Assembly: GCF_001420005.1 (NCBI RefSeq)
Contig: NZ_LJAK01000001.1
Location: forward strand, 434,001 to 498,000
Source of the DNA: Loktanella sp. 3ANDIMAR09
Lineage (GTDB): Bacteria > Pseudomonadota > Alphaproteobacteria > Rhodobacterales > Rhodobacteraceae
Reading direction: 5' to 3'
Length of the DNA stretch: 64,000 nt
Of this stretch, positions 16,982-30,294 are shown piece after piece (position 1 is the stretch's first letter; the number at the start of each line of letters is the position of its first letter). The position numbers and the translations under genes were made by a program. The notes under the pieces were generated by a model. That model did no database searches, was not told where the DNA came from, and worked only from the letters and a program-made list of their open reading frames with translations.

Positions 16982-18388
16982 TCAGTCGCTGCTTTGTGCA
17001 ATCAGGCCGAATTTGCGAAGCTTGACGTAGAGTGACTGCCGCGACAGGCCCAGCATTTCTGCTGCGGCCACGCGGTTGTTGCCAGTCAGCTCAATCGCCG
17101 TTTCGATGCACATCTTTTCCACGACATTCGTGGTTTCGGCCACGATGTCGCGCAAGGTCGAGCTGCCGACCAGTTCGACCACGGAACTAAGCCCGCTGTC
17201 GTCGTCGGACCGGTGCGATCCATCTGCCTGCGGGGTTTCCCGGACGACGAAAGCAAAGACCGTCGCATCTGCGGCCCTGAGGGTCGTCACGCTCATCTCG
17301 ACATCGCGGGGGCTGCCATAGTCGCTGGCAATCCGCGTCGCATAGGATCGCAGAGTGCCCACACGCGCTGCGTTTTGTGACATGACACTGAAATCGACCA
17401 TGCCGCGCTGAAGAAAGTCCATGAATGGCTTTCCGCGCAAATTCAGGTCATGGGCCGCGCCGATCATGTTCAGGAAACCTTCGTTCGCCGACAGAATGGC
17501 GCCGTCCTCGTTGGTGAAAACAACGCCGTCCTGACCCTTGTCGTAAACGCCGCGCAGCATTTGTGCCGTCCGGTCCGTTTCGACGTTCAGGGCGGTGCTT
17601 GACCGTATCCGGCACAACAGGATGCGTTCGCCGGCCGACCGGAACAGGGTGGGCCGCAGTGTCAGCATTTCGCCATGCGCGCCACGCACCTCGATCGTGC
17701 CGTCACCATCGGCCAGTGCCTGCGTTGTCAGCCGGTCCATCAGGTTCGGTTTCGCACGCTGTTCGAACAGATCGGCAAAGGACCTGCCGATCATCTCTTC
17801 GCGCTTTGATCCGATCAGTGCCGACAGTTTGGAATTGGTGTCGCTGATCGTGCCTGTCTGGACGGACACCATCGCCACGCCATCAGCCGAGCTGTCCATC
17901 ATGACCTTGAACCGCGTTTCAAAATCACGCTGCGTTTCGTAATCGCGTTCCAGGGCCAGTTGCGCGCTGACCAGCTGTTGCTGCATCTCTGCGACAGGGC
18001 GCAGATCGTGGCCCAGGATCAGCACGATCCCGCCCTCGCCGATGCGGTGAAAGCTGTATTTGATCGGCAGGCCGGTGCGGTTGTCAGGAATCTTGTGGTT
18101 GACCTCGATCGGGCGAACCTGATCGTCGCCGTCGACAAAGGCACCCAGCCGTTTGGTGAACTTGTCCTGGCTGTCCAGCATCAGCAGGTCGGTCAGGTTG
18201 CGGCCCTCGATATTCTGAAACAGCCCGTCGTCCGCAAAATTGCGGTTCAAGAGAACGGATACGATCTTGCCGCTTTCGGTCATGACCAGACCAACGTCAG
18301 AAACCGATGTCAGGATACCCCCAAGGATATCCGGCCCGATCATCGGAATATCGCCGCTGTTCCAGTATTTGATGCCGCCCGATGTCAT
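16982..18388 (-). CDS. ppsR: Photosynthesis repressor PpsR (CrtJ)
   Basis: A 468-aa transcription factor that represses photosynthesis genes under oxygen by binding TGT-N12-ACA. It has an N-terminal region and PAS domains (about 20-130, 160-265 and 285-390) and a C-terminal Fis-type helix-turn-helix (about 425-462, AAAEMLGLSRQSLYVKLRKFG). Two Cys, C259 (ILLCRI) and C427 (EKMCIE, just before the HTH), lie where the redox-active pair of Rhodobacter PpsR is found. ATG 18388 is the first start matching family length; an upstream ATG would overlap ppaA. It is downstream of ppaA on the same strand with a 29-bp gap. Five matching boxes in this window are its likely targets. Confidence 0.95.
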   Translation of the reverse strand: MTSGGIKYWNSGDIPMIGPDILGGILTSVSDVGLVMTESGKIVSVLLNRNFADDGLFQNIEGRNLTDLLMLDSQDKFTKRLGAFVDGDDQVRPIEVNHKIPDNRTGLPIKYSFHRIGEGGIVLILGHDLRPVAEMQQQLVSAQLALERDYETQRDFETRFKVMMDSSADGVAMVSVQTGTISDTNSKLSALIGSKREEMIGRSFADLFEQRAKPNLMDRLTTQALADGDGTIEVRGAHGEMLTLRPTLFRSAGERILLCRIRSSTALNVETDRTAQMLRGVYDKGQDGVVFTNEDGAILSANEGFLNMIGAAHDLNLRGKPFMDFLQRGMVDFSVMSQNAARVGTLRSYATRIASDYGSPRDVEMSVTTLRAADATVFAFVVRETPQADGSHRSDDDSGLSSVVELVGSSTLRDIVAETTNVVEKMCIETAIELTGNNRVAAAEMLGLSRQSLYVKLRKFGLIAQSSD

Positions 18389-18417
18389 GCCGGTCCGATC
18401 TGAAGGCGATTGCCGAC

Positions 18418-19140
18418 CTAGGGGTTCACGAATTTTCTTGCTGTGAGATTCCTGAGATCGCATAGCGTTAGGGCCTTCTCGAGGTCGGATGTCGCGTAGT
18501 CAGCACCGATCCGGTGCGCGATATCCGTTTCAGTGCAGAGGAGAGGGCCGCCCACCACAATGGGGATCCCACTGTTAAACACGCGAACCTCTTTTACCAG
18601 TTGGGCCAGGGTTTCAACCCCGTCGCAATGCGAGGCCGTCAAAAAGACAGCATCAGGTGCGATTTTGCCAAAGATTTCGCAGACCGTTCCGGGCGCTGTT
18701 TCAAGCGACAGCGCCACGGAAATGCCTTGCCGTCGCATCTGGTGGGCCAGCAGCATCGGGCCGAATGTATGCGCCATGTCCACACCCGAAATCAGCAAGA
18801 CACGTGCAGCATCGGGCCGTTTCACGCGCCCTGCATCAATACGCTTGTCCATGTGTCGCAAGAGCGATTGCAGGCGTGCGGTCCCGATCGTGACATCCGT
18901 CCAGCTGATCTGGTCCTCTGCCCAAAGCGCGCCCAGTCTGCGGACCGCGTTGGCAATGAAATCGTCCGTCAGCGCAGCGTGACCGACCCCTTGCGCCAGG
19001 GCCATGTGCAACAGCTCTGCTGCATCCTCGACGCGAGAAGAGAGCGCGGCTGCGCAAAATCCTGCGACCAAGCCCGTCTCGGGCTTGTCCGGATCGACTT
19101 GACCCTCTTGCAAGAGCCGAGCTGAAGGTCGTCGCGACAT
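18418..19140 (-). CDS. ppaA: PpaA/AerR cobalamin-binding photosynthesis regulator
   Basis: A 240-aa B12-dependent regulator. A helical N-terminal segment (about 25-100) is followed by a B12-binding Rossmann-like domain (about 112-230) with the cobalamin-ligand His at H124 (DMAHTFG) and SGV/SLET/VGGP loops. Family knowledge: AerR/PpaA binds hydroxocobalamin in a light-dependent way and modifies PpsR/CrtJ binding. There is no CarH-type DNA-binding domain. It is the first gene of the ppaA-ppsR unit, divergent from bchF across a 269-bp gap whose near box (19219-19236) is 79 bp from its ATG. This suggests feedback control by PpsR. Confidence 0.93.
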   Translation of the reverse strand: MSRRPSARLLQEGQVDPDKPETGLVAGFCAAALSSRVEDAAELLHMALAQGVGHAALTDDFIANAVRRLGALWAEDQISWTDVTIGTARLQSLLRHMDKRIDAGRVKRPDAARVLLISGVDMAHTFGPMLLAHQMRRQGISVALSLETAPGTVCEIFGKIAPDAVFLTASHCDGVETLAQLVKEVRVFNSGIPIVVGGPLLCTETDIAHRIGADYATSDLEKALTLCDLRNLTARKFVNP

Positions 19141-19218
19141 CGGGGTCTACCGTCCTTGGCTGCCTTGGTCCGAGTGGTGTCCGTGCATTGGCGCCATTGT
19201 CGAAATTCGAGAGAGAAT

Positions 19219-19236
19219 TGTCAAAGAGAATTGACA
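19219..19236. promoter_or_regulatory. PpsR-type box (TGT-N12-ACA), ppaA side
   Basis: TGTcaaagagaattgACA matches the PpsR/CrtJ consensus exactly and is internally symmetrical (TGTCAA...TTGACA). It lies 79 bp upstream of ppaA. The spacing to the other two boxes of this gap is 90 and 120 bp. Confidence 0.75.
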
Positions 19237-19308
19237 GAATTGCTGCGCTGACTGAATTTTTTTACCCACACGCCATAAAAAGAGGGCTTTTATGCAATTT
19301 CCGCGCTG

Positions 19309-19326
19309 TGTAAGTGAGGTGATACA
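19309..19326. promoter_or_regulatory. PpsR-type box, bchF side, distal
   Basis: TGTaagtgaggtgatACA fits TGT-N12-ACA. It is 30 bp from the next box (start to start), close to three helical turns, as in cooperative PpsR/CrtJ binding at bch promoters. Confidence 0.8.
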
Positions 19327-19338
19327 AGCCGCGAAATG

Positions 19339-19356
19339 TGTAAGGTATGGTTGACA
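19339..19356. promoter_or_regulatory. PpsR-type box, bchF side, proximal
   Basis: TGTaaggtatggttgACA fits TGT-N12-ACA and lies 53 bp upstream of the bchF start, where it would overlap the core promoter. It shares its first seven bases (GTGTAAG) with the distal box. Confidence 0.8.
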
Positions 19357-19408
19357 CATGACCAGAATCGCACCTAATCTAAAACCATGAAGTGTCAGGA
19401 GGGCATGA

Positions 19409-21193
<1,785 letters not shown>

Positions 21194-21210
21194 CCTGCAC
21201 AATCGCTGTT

Positions 21211-21253
21211 TTCAAAATATCCTCGGGGGTCCGGGGGCAGACAGCCCCCGGCG
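21211..21253 (-). repeat. Rhodobacterales-type intergenic repeat, copy 3 (inverted)
   Basis: Between bchN and bchB. Read on the minus strand it gives GCCGGGGGCTGTCTGCCCCCGG, then ACCCCCGAGGATATTTTGAA, the same order of GC palindrome and ATATTTT tail as copies 1 and 2. It ends eight bases before the bchB ATG, and no other SD is evident there. Confidence 0.7.
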
Positions 21254-21260
21254 GTCAGCC

Positions 21261-22817
21261 ATGAAACTGACCGTCTGGACATATGAGGGCCCGCCACATG
21301 TCGGTGCCATGCGTGTCGCTACCGCGATGAAGGGCCTGCACTACGTGCTGCACGCCCCGCAGGGCGACACCTATGCCGACCTGCTGTTCACAATGATCGA
21401 ACGCCGCAATCATCGTCCGCCCGTCAGCTACACGACGTTTCAGGCACGCGATCTGGGGTCCGATACGGCGACCCTGTTCAAGACGGCCTGTCAGGATGCC
21501 GTGGACCGGTTTGATCCGCAGGCCATCATCGTCGGGGCGTCCTGCACGGCGGAACTGATCCAGGACGATCCCGCCGGCCTGGCCGAAACGATGGATCTCA
21601 AAATCCCCGTCATCGCGCTGGAACTGCCCAGCTATTCGCGCAAGGAGAACTTTGGCGCGGACGAAACGTTCTATCAGATCGTGCGCGGACTGGCTGCGCC
21701 GCAGGACCGCACCGCGCGGATCACCTGCAACCTGCTTGGCCCCACGGCGCTGGGTTTTCGCAACCGCGACGATGTCGAGGAACTGACCGGCCTGCTGTCC
21801 GATCTGGGCGTCGATGTGAATGTCGTGGCCCCGCTGGGGGCTACGCCCGCCGATATCGCGCGCCTGCCCGCCGCGCATTTCAACGTGCTGATGTATCCCG
21901 AAACCGGCGAGGCTGCGGCCCGCTGGTTGGAAAAGACCCATGCCCAGCCCTACACCAGGACCGTGCCGATCGGCGTTGCCGCAACCCGCGATTTCATTGC
22001 AGAGGTGCAGGCGATCACCGGCCTGACCGCCGCTGCCGACGAATCCCGCCTGCGTCTGCCGTGGTGGTCCGCATCTGTGGACAGCACCTATCTGACCGGC
22101 AAGCGGGTGTTTCTGTTCGGTGACGGCACCCATGTCTGCGCGATGGCCCGCATGGCCCGCGACGAGATGGGGTTCGAGGTCGCTGGCCTGGGATGCTACA
22201 ACCGCGAACAGGCCCGCGCCGTGCGCGCCGTGGCCCGCGACATGGGCGTCGAGGCCCTGATTACCGATGATTACCTCGAGGTCGAACAGGCCATCGAGGC
22301 GCTTGCACCCGAAATGATCATGGGCACCCAGATGGAACGCCATATCGGCAAGCGTCTGGGTATCCCATGCGCCGTGATCTCTGCCCCGGTCCACGTGCAG
22401 GATTATCCCGCCCGCTATTCCCCGGTGATGGGGTTCGAGGGTGCGAACGTGATTTTCGACACACTTGTGCATCCGCTTGTGATGGGGCTGGAGGAACATC
22501 TGCTGACCATGTTCCGCGATGATTTCGAATTCCATGATGCGGCTGGCCCAAGCCATCACGGCGGCCATGCGCCCGTTGCGATGTCGGATGCCTCCGGCGG
22601 GAGTATTTCCGGCAAGATGATGCCGGATGAAGCACCCAGCGTTGCAGAGGGCAGCAACGTCATCTGGCTGTCGGACGCAGAACGCGAGCTGAAGAAAATT
22701 CCGTTCTTTGTGCGGGGCAAGGCGCGGCGCAATACCGAGGCCTTTGCCGCGCAAAAGGGATTGCAGCAGATCAGCCTTGATACGCTCTATGAAGCAAAGG
22801 CGCATTATGCTCGATAG
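21261..22817 (+). CDS. bchB: Light-independent protochlorophyllide reductase subunit B
   Basis: A 518-aa catalytic subunit of dark protochlorophyllide reductase. The N-terminal block [20 protein letters not shown] matches the family, and D36 (PQGDTYAD) is the unusual aspartate ligand of the NB cluster. The C-terminal domain begins at [23 protein letters not shown] (about 474). Between the catalytic core and that domain is a variable linker whose DNA (22591-22623) matches the tail of the intergenic repeat, including 21 of 23 bases of copy 1. ATG 21261 is chosen from homology; upstream residues in the same frame come from bchN and the repeat. It overlaps bchH by 11 bp. Confidence 0.96.
   Translation: MKLTVWTYEGPPHVGAMRVATAMKGLHYVLHAPQGDTYADLLFTMIERRNHRPPVSYTTFQARDLGSDTATLFKTACQDAVDRFDPQAIIVGASCTAELIQDDPAGLAETMDLKIPVIALELPSYSRKENFGADETFYQIVRGLAAPQDRTARITCNLLGPTALGFRNRDDVEELTGLLSDLGVDVNVVAPLGATPADIARLPAAHFNVLMYPETGEAAARWLEKTHAQPYTRTVPIGVAATRDFIAEVQAITGLTAAADESRLRLPWWSASVDSTYLTGKRVFLFGDGTHVCAMARMARDEMGFEVAGLGCYNREQARAVRAVARDMGVEALITDDYLEVEQAIEALAPEMIMGTQMERHIGKRLGIPCAVISAPVHVQDYPARYSPVMGFEGANVIFDTLVHPLVMGLEEHLLTMFRDDFEFHDAAGPSHHGGHAPVAMSDASGGSISGKMMPDEAPSVAEGSNVIWLSDAERELKKIPFFVRGKARRNTEAFAAQKGLQQISLDTLYEAKAHYAR
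22591..22623 (+). repeat. Repeat-like segment inside the bchB coding region
   Basis: GCCTCCGGCGGGAGTATTTC followed by CGGCAAGATGATG. Bases 22601-22623 differ from copy 1 (5102-5124) at only two of 23 positions (TT to CC). Here the repeat is translated as [11 protein letters not shown] in the linker ahead of the C-terminal BchB domain. Confidence 0.6.
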
Positions 22818-25800
22818 TGTCGCCCAGCCCGAATTTCGGTTTGTCATTCTGACGCTGGATAGCCATGCGGCGGGGCCGGCGCTGCGCGCGGCCCCGCGTC
22901 TGACCCGTGATTTCCCCGGGCTGAGCATTGAAATCCTTGCGGCAGGCGAATGGGGCGAAAACCCCGCCGCGCTGGACGCCGCACGCGCTGCGATTGCGAC
23001 CGCCGATATTGTCGTGACCAACCTTTTGTTCCTCGAGGAACATACCCGTGCGATCCTGCCTTCGCTGATCGCGCGCCGCGACGGCTGTGCTGCCATGGTG
23101 AACATGATTGCCGACGGCGAGATCGTGCGTCTGACCAAGATGGGTGAGCTGGACATGCAGCGTCCAGCGACCGGCATGGCGGCGCTGATGAAAAAGCTGC
23201 GCCCGCAGGCCAAGGCGAACCGGTCCGGCGAAAGTCAGATGAAGACCCTGCGTCGCCTGCCCAAGATCCTGCGCCTGATCCCGGGCAAGTCACAGGACCT
23301 GCGCAACTGGTTCTTGTCGATGCAGTATTGGCTGGGCGGGTCCGACGACAACATCGAACAGATGATCCGGATGCTGGTGTCGCGCTATGGCAACCATGCG
23401 GGCTGGTCACGGATCAAGGCGCTGCCGCCGGTCGAATATCCAGAGGTTGGTGTCTATCACCCCGATCTGCCCGGCACCGGTATAAGCATCGACGCGACTG
23501 ATCTGCCGCAACCCGCGCAGCCAATCGCGACGGTCGGGATACTGATGCTGCGGTCCTACATTCTGTCATCCGACTGTGCGCATTACGACGCGGTTATCCG
23601 GGCGTTTCAGGCGCGGGGCATGGCTGTCGTGCCTGCCTTTGCGGGGGGGCTGGACGCAACGCCTGCAATCCAACGCTATTTCCAAGGTCGCGTCGATGCC
23701 ATGGTATCGCTGACCGGGTTCAGCCTGGTCGGTGGGCCTGCCTATAACGACAGCGATGCGGCTGTTGGCCTGCTGCGTGACCTCGACGTGCCTTATATCG
23801 CGGCGCAACCCTTGGAATTTCAGACGCTTGCGCAATGGGGAGCCAGTGCGCAGGGCCTTGGTGCCGTGGAGACCACGATGCTGGTGGCGCTGCCTGAAAT
23901 CGACGGGGCGACCTCGCCGACGGTCTTTGGCGGACGTCACGGGTCAGAGGCTTGCACTGGCTGCGCGCGCGCATGCACAGGCCAGCCAGGTGACAAATCC
24001 ATGGCCCCCTGCCCGGAGCGTATTACGGTCCTGACCGAGAAAACGGCACGGCTGGCGACGCTTCGGCGCAAGCGGAATGCGGAAAAAACCGTCGGGATCG
24101 TGTTGTTCGGCTTTCCGCCGAATGCAGGGGCTGTCGGCACGGCCGCCTATCTGAGCGTGTTCGAGAGCCTGTTCAACACGCTGACGCGGATGAAATCGGA
24201 CGGATACGACGTTGACGTGCCCGCCGACGTCGATGCCTTGCGTCACATCGTGCTCAAGGGGAATGCCGCGCAATACGGTCAGGATGCCAACGTCGCTGCC
24301 TATGTGGATGCCGATACGATTGTGGGACAAACGCCTTGGTTGGACGAGATTGAATCTGTCTGGGGCCCAGCCCCCGGCAAGGTGCAGTCAGACGGTCGCG
24401 GCGTTTTCATTCTGGGTCATCAGTTCGGCAAGGTATTCGTCGGTGTGCAGCCTACGTTCGGTTACGAAGGCGACCCGATGCGCCTGCTGTTCGAGCGCGG
24501 TTTTGCGCCCACCCACGCCTTTGCCCAGTTCTATCTGTGGATGCGCAACACGCTGCGCGCGGATGTGGTGCTGCATTTCGGAATGCACGGCGCGCTGGAA
24601 TTCATGCCGGGCAAACAGAACGGCATGGGGGCCAGCGACTGGCCGGACCGTCTGATCGGCGAGATGCCGAATGTCTACCTATACGCTGCGAACAACCCGT
24701 CCGAGGCATCGCTGGCGAAACGTCGCAGCAATGCCGTTGTCGTCACGCATCTGACCCCGCCGATCGCGGCCGCTGGCCTGTACAAGGGCCTGCTCGACCT
24801 CAAGGACAGTCTGCAACGCTATCGCGGTCTGGCGGTTGATGACAGCCAACGCGTCGATCTGGCGCTGATGATCGCGGAACAGGCGAAGGGTCTGGACCTG
24901 AATGCGGACGACCTTGATGGACTGTGGCTGAAGGTCATGGAGGCCGAAGGGTCGTTGATTCCTGACGGTCTGCACATCGTGGGTCAGGTCATGACGCCCG
25001 AGGCCCGCGCCGAGATGGCGCAGCTGTTGAGTGATCCTGCCGATGCTGCAAGGGCAGAGGCACTTCTGGCCGAAGATCACGAATTGCCTGCGCTGATGTG
25101 TGCGCTGTCGGCTTGTTATATTGCGCCGGTGCCCGGTGGTGATCTGATGCGCAATCCGGCGATCCTGCCGACCGGGCGCAACATCCACGCCTTTGATCCG
25201 TTCCGCATGCCGACGGCCTTTGCCATGGCTGACGGGGCAAAGCAGGCGCAGGCGCTGCTGGACACCTATGACGGTATGCCGCGTTCGATCGCGCTGGTCC
25301 TGTGGGGGTCTGACAGTATCAAATCCGACGGTGGCCCGATTGCGCAGGCGCTGGCGCTGATCGGAGCCAAGCCACGGTTCGACAACTTTGGCCGGCTTGC
25401 CGGGGCGGACCTGATCCCGCTGGCGGAACTGGGCCGTGCGCGCATCGACGTCATCATGACGCTGTCGGGCATTTTCCGCGATCTGCTGCCGTTGCAGACC
25501 AAGCTGTTGGCACAGGCCGCGCTGCTTGCCGCACAGGCAGACGAGCCGCTGGACCAGAACCATGTCCGCGCCCATGCACTGGCCCACATGGACAAGACAG
25601 GCTGCGATCTGAAACAGGCCGCCCTGCGAGTGTTTTCCAACGCCGAAGGGGCCTATGGGTCCAACGTCAATCAGTTGGTCGACAGCTCTGCCTTTGGTGA
25701 CGAGGACGAGCTGGCCGACGCCTATGAGGCGCGCAAGAGTTTCGCCTATGGCACCGACGGCAAGGCCGCACAGCACGCGGATCTGTTGCAGGCGTCGCTG

Positions 25801-26349
25801 GCGCGCGTCGATCTGGCGTACCAGAACCTTGAATCGGTCGAGCTGGGCGTGACGTCGGTCGATCATTATTTCGATACGCTGGGCGGGATCGCCCGCGCTG
25901 TGAAACGCGCCAAGGGCGGTGTCGATACACCGGTGTACATCGGTGACCAGACGCGCGGTCTGAACACGGTCCGCACCCTGTCAGAGCAGGTGGCACTGGA
26001 AACACGCACGCGCAGCCTGAACCCGAAATTCTTTGAGGGCTTGCTCAAGCATGGGTCGGAGGGGGTGCGCCAGATCGAGGCGCATGTGACCAATACCATG
26101 GGCTGGTCTGCCACCACAGGCGCAGTCGACCCTTGGGTCTATCAGCGGCTGAGCGAGACCTTTGTCCTGGATGCCGACATGCGTGAACGTCTGGCCGCAC
26201 TGAACCCGCAGGCCAGCGTGCGCATGGCGAACCGCCTGCTGGAAGCATCGGACCGGGCCTATTGGGCACCGGGCGCGGCCACGCTGGACGCGCTGCAAAG
26301 TGCCGCCGACGCCCTGGAAGACCGCATGGAAGGGGTCGCTGCCGAATGA
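22807..26349 (+). CDS. bchH: Magnesium chelatase subunit H
   Basis: A 1180-aa porphyrin-binding subunit of Mg chelatase, which with BchI and BchD inserts Mg into protoporphyrin IX using ATP. Family length is about 1190. Recognisable blocks are [14 protein letters not shown] (about 77), RYGNHAGW (about 198), [21 protein letters not shown] (about 596-616), [16 protein letters not shown] (about 646) and [23 protein letters not shown] (about 825). ATG 22807 lies inside the bchB 3' end (11-bp overlap), so the two are coupled. It is encoded in the first operon while bchI and bchD are in a separate minus-strand operon 12 kb away, so the subunits are not co-transcribed. Confidence 0.97.
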   Translation: MLDSVAQPEFRFVILTLDSHAAGPALRAAPRLTRDFPGLSIEILAAGEWGENPAALDAARAAIATADIVVTNLLFLEEHTRAILPSLIARRDGCAAMVNMIADGEIVRLTKMGELDMQRPATGMAALMKKLRPQAKANRSGESQMKTLRRLPKILRLIPGKSQDLRNWFLSMQYWLGGSDDNIEQMIRMLVSRYGNHAGWSRIKALPPVEYPEVGVYHPDLPGTGISIDATDLPQPAQPIATVGILMLRSYILSSDCAHYDAVIRAFQARGMAVVPAFAGGLDATPAIQRYFQGRVDAMVSLTGFSLVGGPAYNDSDAAVGLLRDLDVPYIAAQPLEFQTLAQWGASAQGLGAVETTMLVALPEIDGATSPTVFGGRHGSEACTGCARACTGQPGDKSMAPCPERITVLTEKTARLATLRRKRNAEKTVGIVLFGFPPNAGAVGTAAYLSVFESLFNTLTRMKSDGYDVDVPADVDALRHIVLKGNAAQYGQDANVAAYVDADTIVGQTPWLDEIESVWGPAPGKVQSDGRGVFILGHQFGKVFVGVQPTFGYEGDPMRLLFERGFAPTHAFAQFYLWMRNTLRADVVLHFGMHGALEFMPGKQNGMGASDWPDRLIGEMPNVYLYAANNPSEASLAKRRSNAVVVTHLTPPIAAAGLYKGLLDLKDSLQRYRGLAVDDSQRVDLALMIAEQAKGLDLNADDLDGLWLKVMEAEGSLIPDGLHIVGQVMTPEARAEMAQLLSDPADAARAEALLAEDHELPALMCALSACYIAPVPGGDLMRNPAILPTGRNIHAFDPFRMPTAFAMADGAKQAQALLDTYDGMPRSIALVLWGSDSIKSDGGPIAQALALIGAKPRFDNFGRLAGADLIPLAELGRARIDVIMTLSGIFRDLLPLQTKLLAQAALLAAQADEPLDQNHVRAHALAHMDKTGCDLKQAALRVFSNAEGAYGSNVNQLVDSSAFGDEDELADAYEARKSFAYGTDGKAAQHADLLQASLARVDLAYQNLESVELGVTSVDHYFDTLGGIARAVKRAKGGVDTPVYIGDQTRGLNTVRTLSEQVALETRTRSLNPKFFEGLLKHGSEGVRQIEAHVTNTMGWSATTGAVDPWVYQRLSETFVLDADMRERLAALNPQASVRMANRLLEASDRAYWAPGAATLDALQSAADALEDRMEGVAAE

Positions 26350-26374
26350 TGATCCGCCTCGCATATGTCACCCT

Positions 26375-27351
<977 letters not shown>

Positions 27352-27352
<1 letters not shown>

Positions 27353-28020
27353 TGGCCTACGTCCAGACCCGCGACCGCGTCGAAGATTATTTCGACCGCA
27401 GTGCCACCAAGGTGTGGGAACGCCTGACGTCGGATGCGCCGGTGTCGGGGATTCGTGCGACCGTGCGGGCAGGCCGCGACCGGATGCGCGATGTGCTGCT
27501 GTCGCAGTTTCCCGTTGATCTGACGGGCGCGCGGGTGCTGGATGCCGGTTGCGGGACGGGGGCCGCCGCGGTGGCCCTGGCCGAACGCGGGGCGCAGGTG
27601 ACGGCGGTCGATATCTCGCCCGCGTTGATCGACATTGCCAAACGCCGCGCGCCTGACGCGGTGGCCGACCGTATCACGTGGATGGCGGGTGACTTGTCTG
27701 ATGCCAAGGGTCCGTTCGATTTCGCCGTCGCGATGGATTCGTTGATCTATTATTCCGCCGATGATGTGGCCCGCGTGCTGGAAACGCTGCCTGTCACACA
27801 GACCGTTGCCTTTACCCTCGCGCCGCGCACACCGCTGCTGATGGCAATGTTCCGCATCGGCAAGCTGTTCCCGCGCGCCGACCGCAGCCCGACAATGGTT
27901 CCGCAACGTGCGCGCGATATCCTTGCGGCGCTGGGGTCCGGCACACTGAACGAGGTCGAGCGCGTCAATTCCGGGTTCTACATCTCGACTGCATTCACCT
28001 ATCGGGGGACTGCCAAGTGA
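27352..28020 (+). CDS. bchM: Magnesium protoporphyrin IX methyltransferase
   Basis: A 222-aa SAM-dependent O-methyltransferase acting on Mg-protoporphyrin IX just after Mg chelatase and ahead of the AcsF cyclase. Motif I is VLDAGCGTGAAAVALAERGA (about 63-82), motif II ITAVDISPALID-like (VTAVDISPALIDIA), and FDFAVAMDSLIYYSADD near residue 122 is typical of BchM. ATG 27352 overlaps the bchL stop by one base; a TTG one codon earlier is possible. It overlaps lhaA by four bases (GTGA). Confidence 0.96.
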
Positions 28021-29447
28021 TCCTGAAATCCGCTGGTCTGAAATCCCTCACGCTGAAGATGCTGCCGTTTTCGGACGCCGCCAGCGAAGGGTTGCCGCTG
28101 GGGCAGTTGCTGCGCCTGTCGCTGTTCCAGATCAGCGTCGGCATGGCGAGTGTCATGCTGCTGGGGACGTTGAACCGGGTGATGATCGTGGAACTGGGCA
28201 TCGGGTCGCTGCTGGTGGCGGCGATGATCGCCATTCCCGTGCTGGTCGCACCGTTCCGCGCGATGGTGGGGTTCAAGTCGGACAATTACCGGTCCGCCAT
28301 CGGATGGAAACGTATTCCCTACCTGTGGTTCGGCACCCTGTGGCAGTTCGGCGGTCTTGCCATCATGCCGATGGCCCTGCTGGTGCTGGCCGGCGACCGC
28401 GCAATTGATGCGGATTGGGCGGGTTATGTCGGTGCGGGCCTTGCGTTTCTGCTGACGGGTATCGGGATGCACATGACGCAGACCGCGGGTCTGGCGCTGG
28501 CTGCCGACCGCGCGGACGAGGAGACACGGCCCAAGGTCGTGGCGCTGTTATATGTCATGTTCCTTGTGGGGATGTTGATTTCCGCCGTGATCATCGGCGC
28601 GCTCTTGCGGGATTATTCGCCGCTGCGTCTGGTGCAGGTGGTGCAGGGCACGGCTGTCGTCACGCTGCTGTTGAACGTGACGGCCTTGTGGAAACAGGAA
28701 CGCATGTCACCGATGACCCGCGCCGAACGGGCCGCCCCCAAGCCCACGTTCAAGGAAGCGTGGACGGATCTTACGTCAGGCGGCGACGCGGGGCGTCTGC
28801 TGGCCGTCGTCTTCATCGGCACCATGGCGTTCAGCATGCAGGATGTGTTGCTGGAACCCTACGGCGGTGAAATCCTCGGGTTGTCCGTCTCGTCGACCAC
28901 GCTGTTGACCGCGGGTTGGGCGACCGGTGCCCTGGTGGCCTTTGCCATGGCATCACGCTGGTTGGGCCGTGGTTTGGACCCGATGCGCATGTGCGCGCGC
29001 GGTATCCTCGCGGGTCTGGTGGCCTTTTGTGCCGTGATCTTTTCCGCGCCGATGGACAGCCCGGTGCTGTTCTTTGCGGGTGCCGGTCTGATCGGGTTTG
29101 GTGGTGGATTGTTCGGGGTTGCCACCCTGACGGCCGCCATGACGCTGCCGACGCTGGGTGCGTCCGGTCGCGGTTTGGCTCTTGGTGCCTGGGGGGCTGC
29201 GCAGGCCACCGGTGCCGGGCTGTCGATATTCATCGGGGGCGCGATCCGCGACCTTGTTAATCATGCCGCCGGGACCGGCATGCTCTCAGAGGCGCTCGCC
29301 ACGCCGACCACCGGGTATTCGGTCGTGTATCACACCGAAATCGCCCTTTTGTTCCTCACCCTTGTCGTTCTTGGCCCGCTGTTCCGCGCCAAGGCGATGA
29401 CACCCTCGGAAACCGGCAGGCTGCAACTGTCCGATTTTCCGACCTGA
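28017..29447 (+). CDS. lhaA: LhaA/PucC-family light-harvesting assembly protein
   Basis: A 476-aa integral membrane protein of the PucC/LhaA (BCD) branch of the major facilitator superfamily, with about twelve hydrophobic segments. The signature block is RAMVGFKSDNYRSAIGWKRIPYLWFGTLWQFGGL (quoted in part: residues near 81-114), with the conserved Asp and Arg. Family knowledge: LhaA is needed for light-harvesting I assembly, probably handling bacteriochlorophyll delivery. It starts with GTG 28017 overlapping the bchM stop. It is followed by puhA after 16 bp. A duplicate PucC for LH2 is not in the window. Confidence 0.95.
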   Translation: MILKSAGLKSLTLKMLPFSDAASEGLPLGQLLRLSLFQISVGMASVMLLGTLNRVMIVELGIGSLLVAAMIAIPVLVAPFRAMVGFKSDNYRSAIGWKRIPYLWFGTLWQFGGLAIMPMALLVLAGDRAIDADWAGYVGAGLAFLLTGIGMHMTQTAGLALAADRADEETRPKVVALLYVMFLVGMLISAVIIGALLRDYSPLRLVQVVQGTAVVTLLLNVTALWKQERMSPMTRAERAAPKPTFKEAWTDLTSGGDAGRLLAVVFIGTMAFSMQDVLLEPYGGEILGLSVSSTTLLTAGWATGALVAFAMASRWLGRGLDPMRMCARGILAGLVAFCAVIFSAPMDSPVLFFAGAGLIGFGGGLFGVATLTAAMTLPTLGASGRGLALGAWGAAQATGAGLSIFIGGAIRDLVNHAAGTGMLSEALATPTTGYSVVYHTEIALLFLTLVVLGPLFRAKAMTPSETGRLQLSDFPT

Positions 29448-29463
29448 CCAAAGGACTACCACC

Positions 29464-30240
29464 ATGCTTGGCAACACAATTATTGGAAACGTCGATCTGG
29501 CGAGCGTCGCAATCTGGGCCTTTTGGGTCTTTTTCGCGGGGCTGATTTTCTACATCCAGCGCGAGAACATGCGCGAAGGTTATCCGATGCGGGATGACAA
29601 CGATCAGGTTCCCGCCAACGAGAGCCTGTTCCCGCTGCCTGCGCCGAAAACGTTCCACCTGCGCGACGGTCGCGGCACGGTCACCGTGCCCAGCCTCGCG
29701 TTCGAAGAAGCGAACCTGCGCACCGATCTGGCCATGGCACCATCGTCCAAGGCAACCGGGAGCCCGTGGATCCCTACGGGTGATCCGATGGTCGACGGTG
29801 TCGGTCCCGCGGCATGGGCACCGCGTCGGGATATTCCCGAGCTGGACGCCCACGGCCACGCCAAGATTCAGCCGATGTCCACGCTGCCTGATTTCCGCAT
29901 CTCCTTTGGCAATGACCCGCGCGGCATGCCGGTCGTCGGTGGCGACAACAAGGTTGCAGGCGTGGTGGTCGACATCTGGGTCGATGTGCCAGAGCAGCTG
30001 ATCCGTTATCTGGAGGTCGAACTGACCGGCGGCGGTCGTCGTCTTGTGCAGATGACGATGTGCCGGGTGCACAGCAACCGGATTCGTGTCCGCGCGCTCT
30101 ATGCCCATAACTGGGACGGCATCCCGACGATCAAGGGGACCGATCAGGTCACCCTGCTCGAGGAAGAAAAGATCATGGCCTACATCGCGGGCGGCACGCT
30201 CTACGCGACCGAACGCCGGACAGAAAACGTCCTGCCGTAA
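29464..30240 (+). CDS. puhA: Photosynthetic reaction centre subunit H
   Basis: A 258-aa reaction-centre H subunit. The single transmembrane helix is at about residues 12-32 (ASVAIWAFWVFFAGLIFYI) with IQRENMREGYPM on the cytoplasmic side. The globular domain holds YLEVELTGGG and RALYAHNWDGIPTIKG. Family knowledge: subunit H caps the L and M subunits and gates proton transfer to QB. L and M (pufLM) are not in the window. A strong hairpin without a T-tract (30248-30272) follows the stop and may stabilise its mRNA. Confidence 0.97.
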   Translation: MLGNTIIGNVDLASVAIWAFWVFFAGLIFYIQRENMREGYPMRDDNDQVPANESLFPLPAPKTFHLRDGRGTVTVPSLAFEEANLRTDLAMAPSSKATGSPWIPTGDPMVDGVGPAAWAPRRDIPELDAHGHAKIQPMSTLPDFRISFGNDPRGMPVVGGDNKVAGVVVDIWVDVPEQLIRYLEVELTGGGRRLVQMTMCRVHSNRIRVRALYAHNWDGIPTIKGTDQVTLLEEEKIMAYIAGGTLYATERRTENVLP

Positions 30241-30247
30241 CGACGAC

Positions 30248-30272
30248 CGGCCCCGCCTCGCCAGCGGGGCCG
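30248..30272 (+). other. Intercistronic hairpin after puhA
   Basis: CGGCCCCGC and GCGGGGCCG form a perfect 9-bp stem around the loop CTCGCCA. There is no T-tract, so it is unlikely to be a strong terminator. Position fits an mRNA-stabilising or processing element between puhA and puhB. Confidence 0.6.
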
Positions 30273-30294
30273 CACCAACCACAGGGAACACGAC

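Noticed and set aside
21255-23213. 652-codon minus-strand frame opposite bchB and bchH
   Set aside because: Antisense shadow of two well-conserved genes; no SD, no homologous motif.
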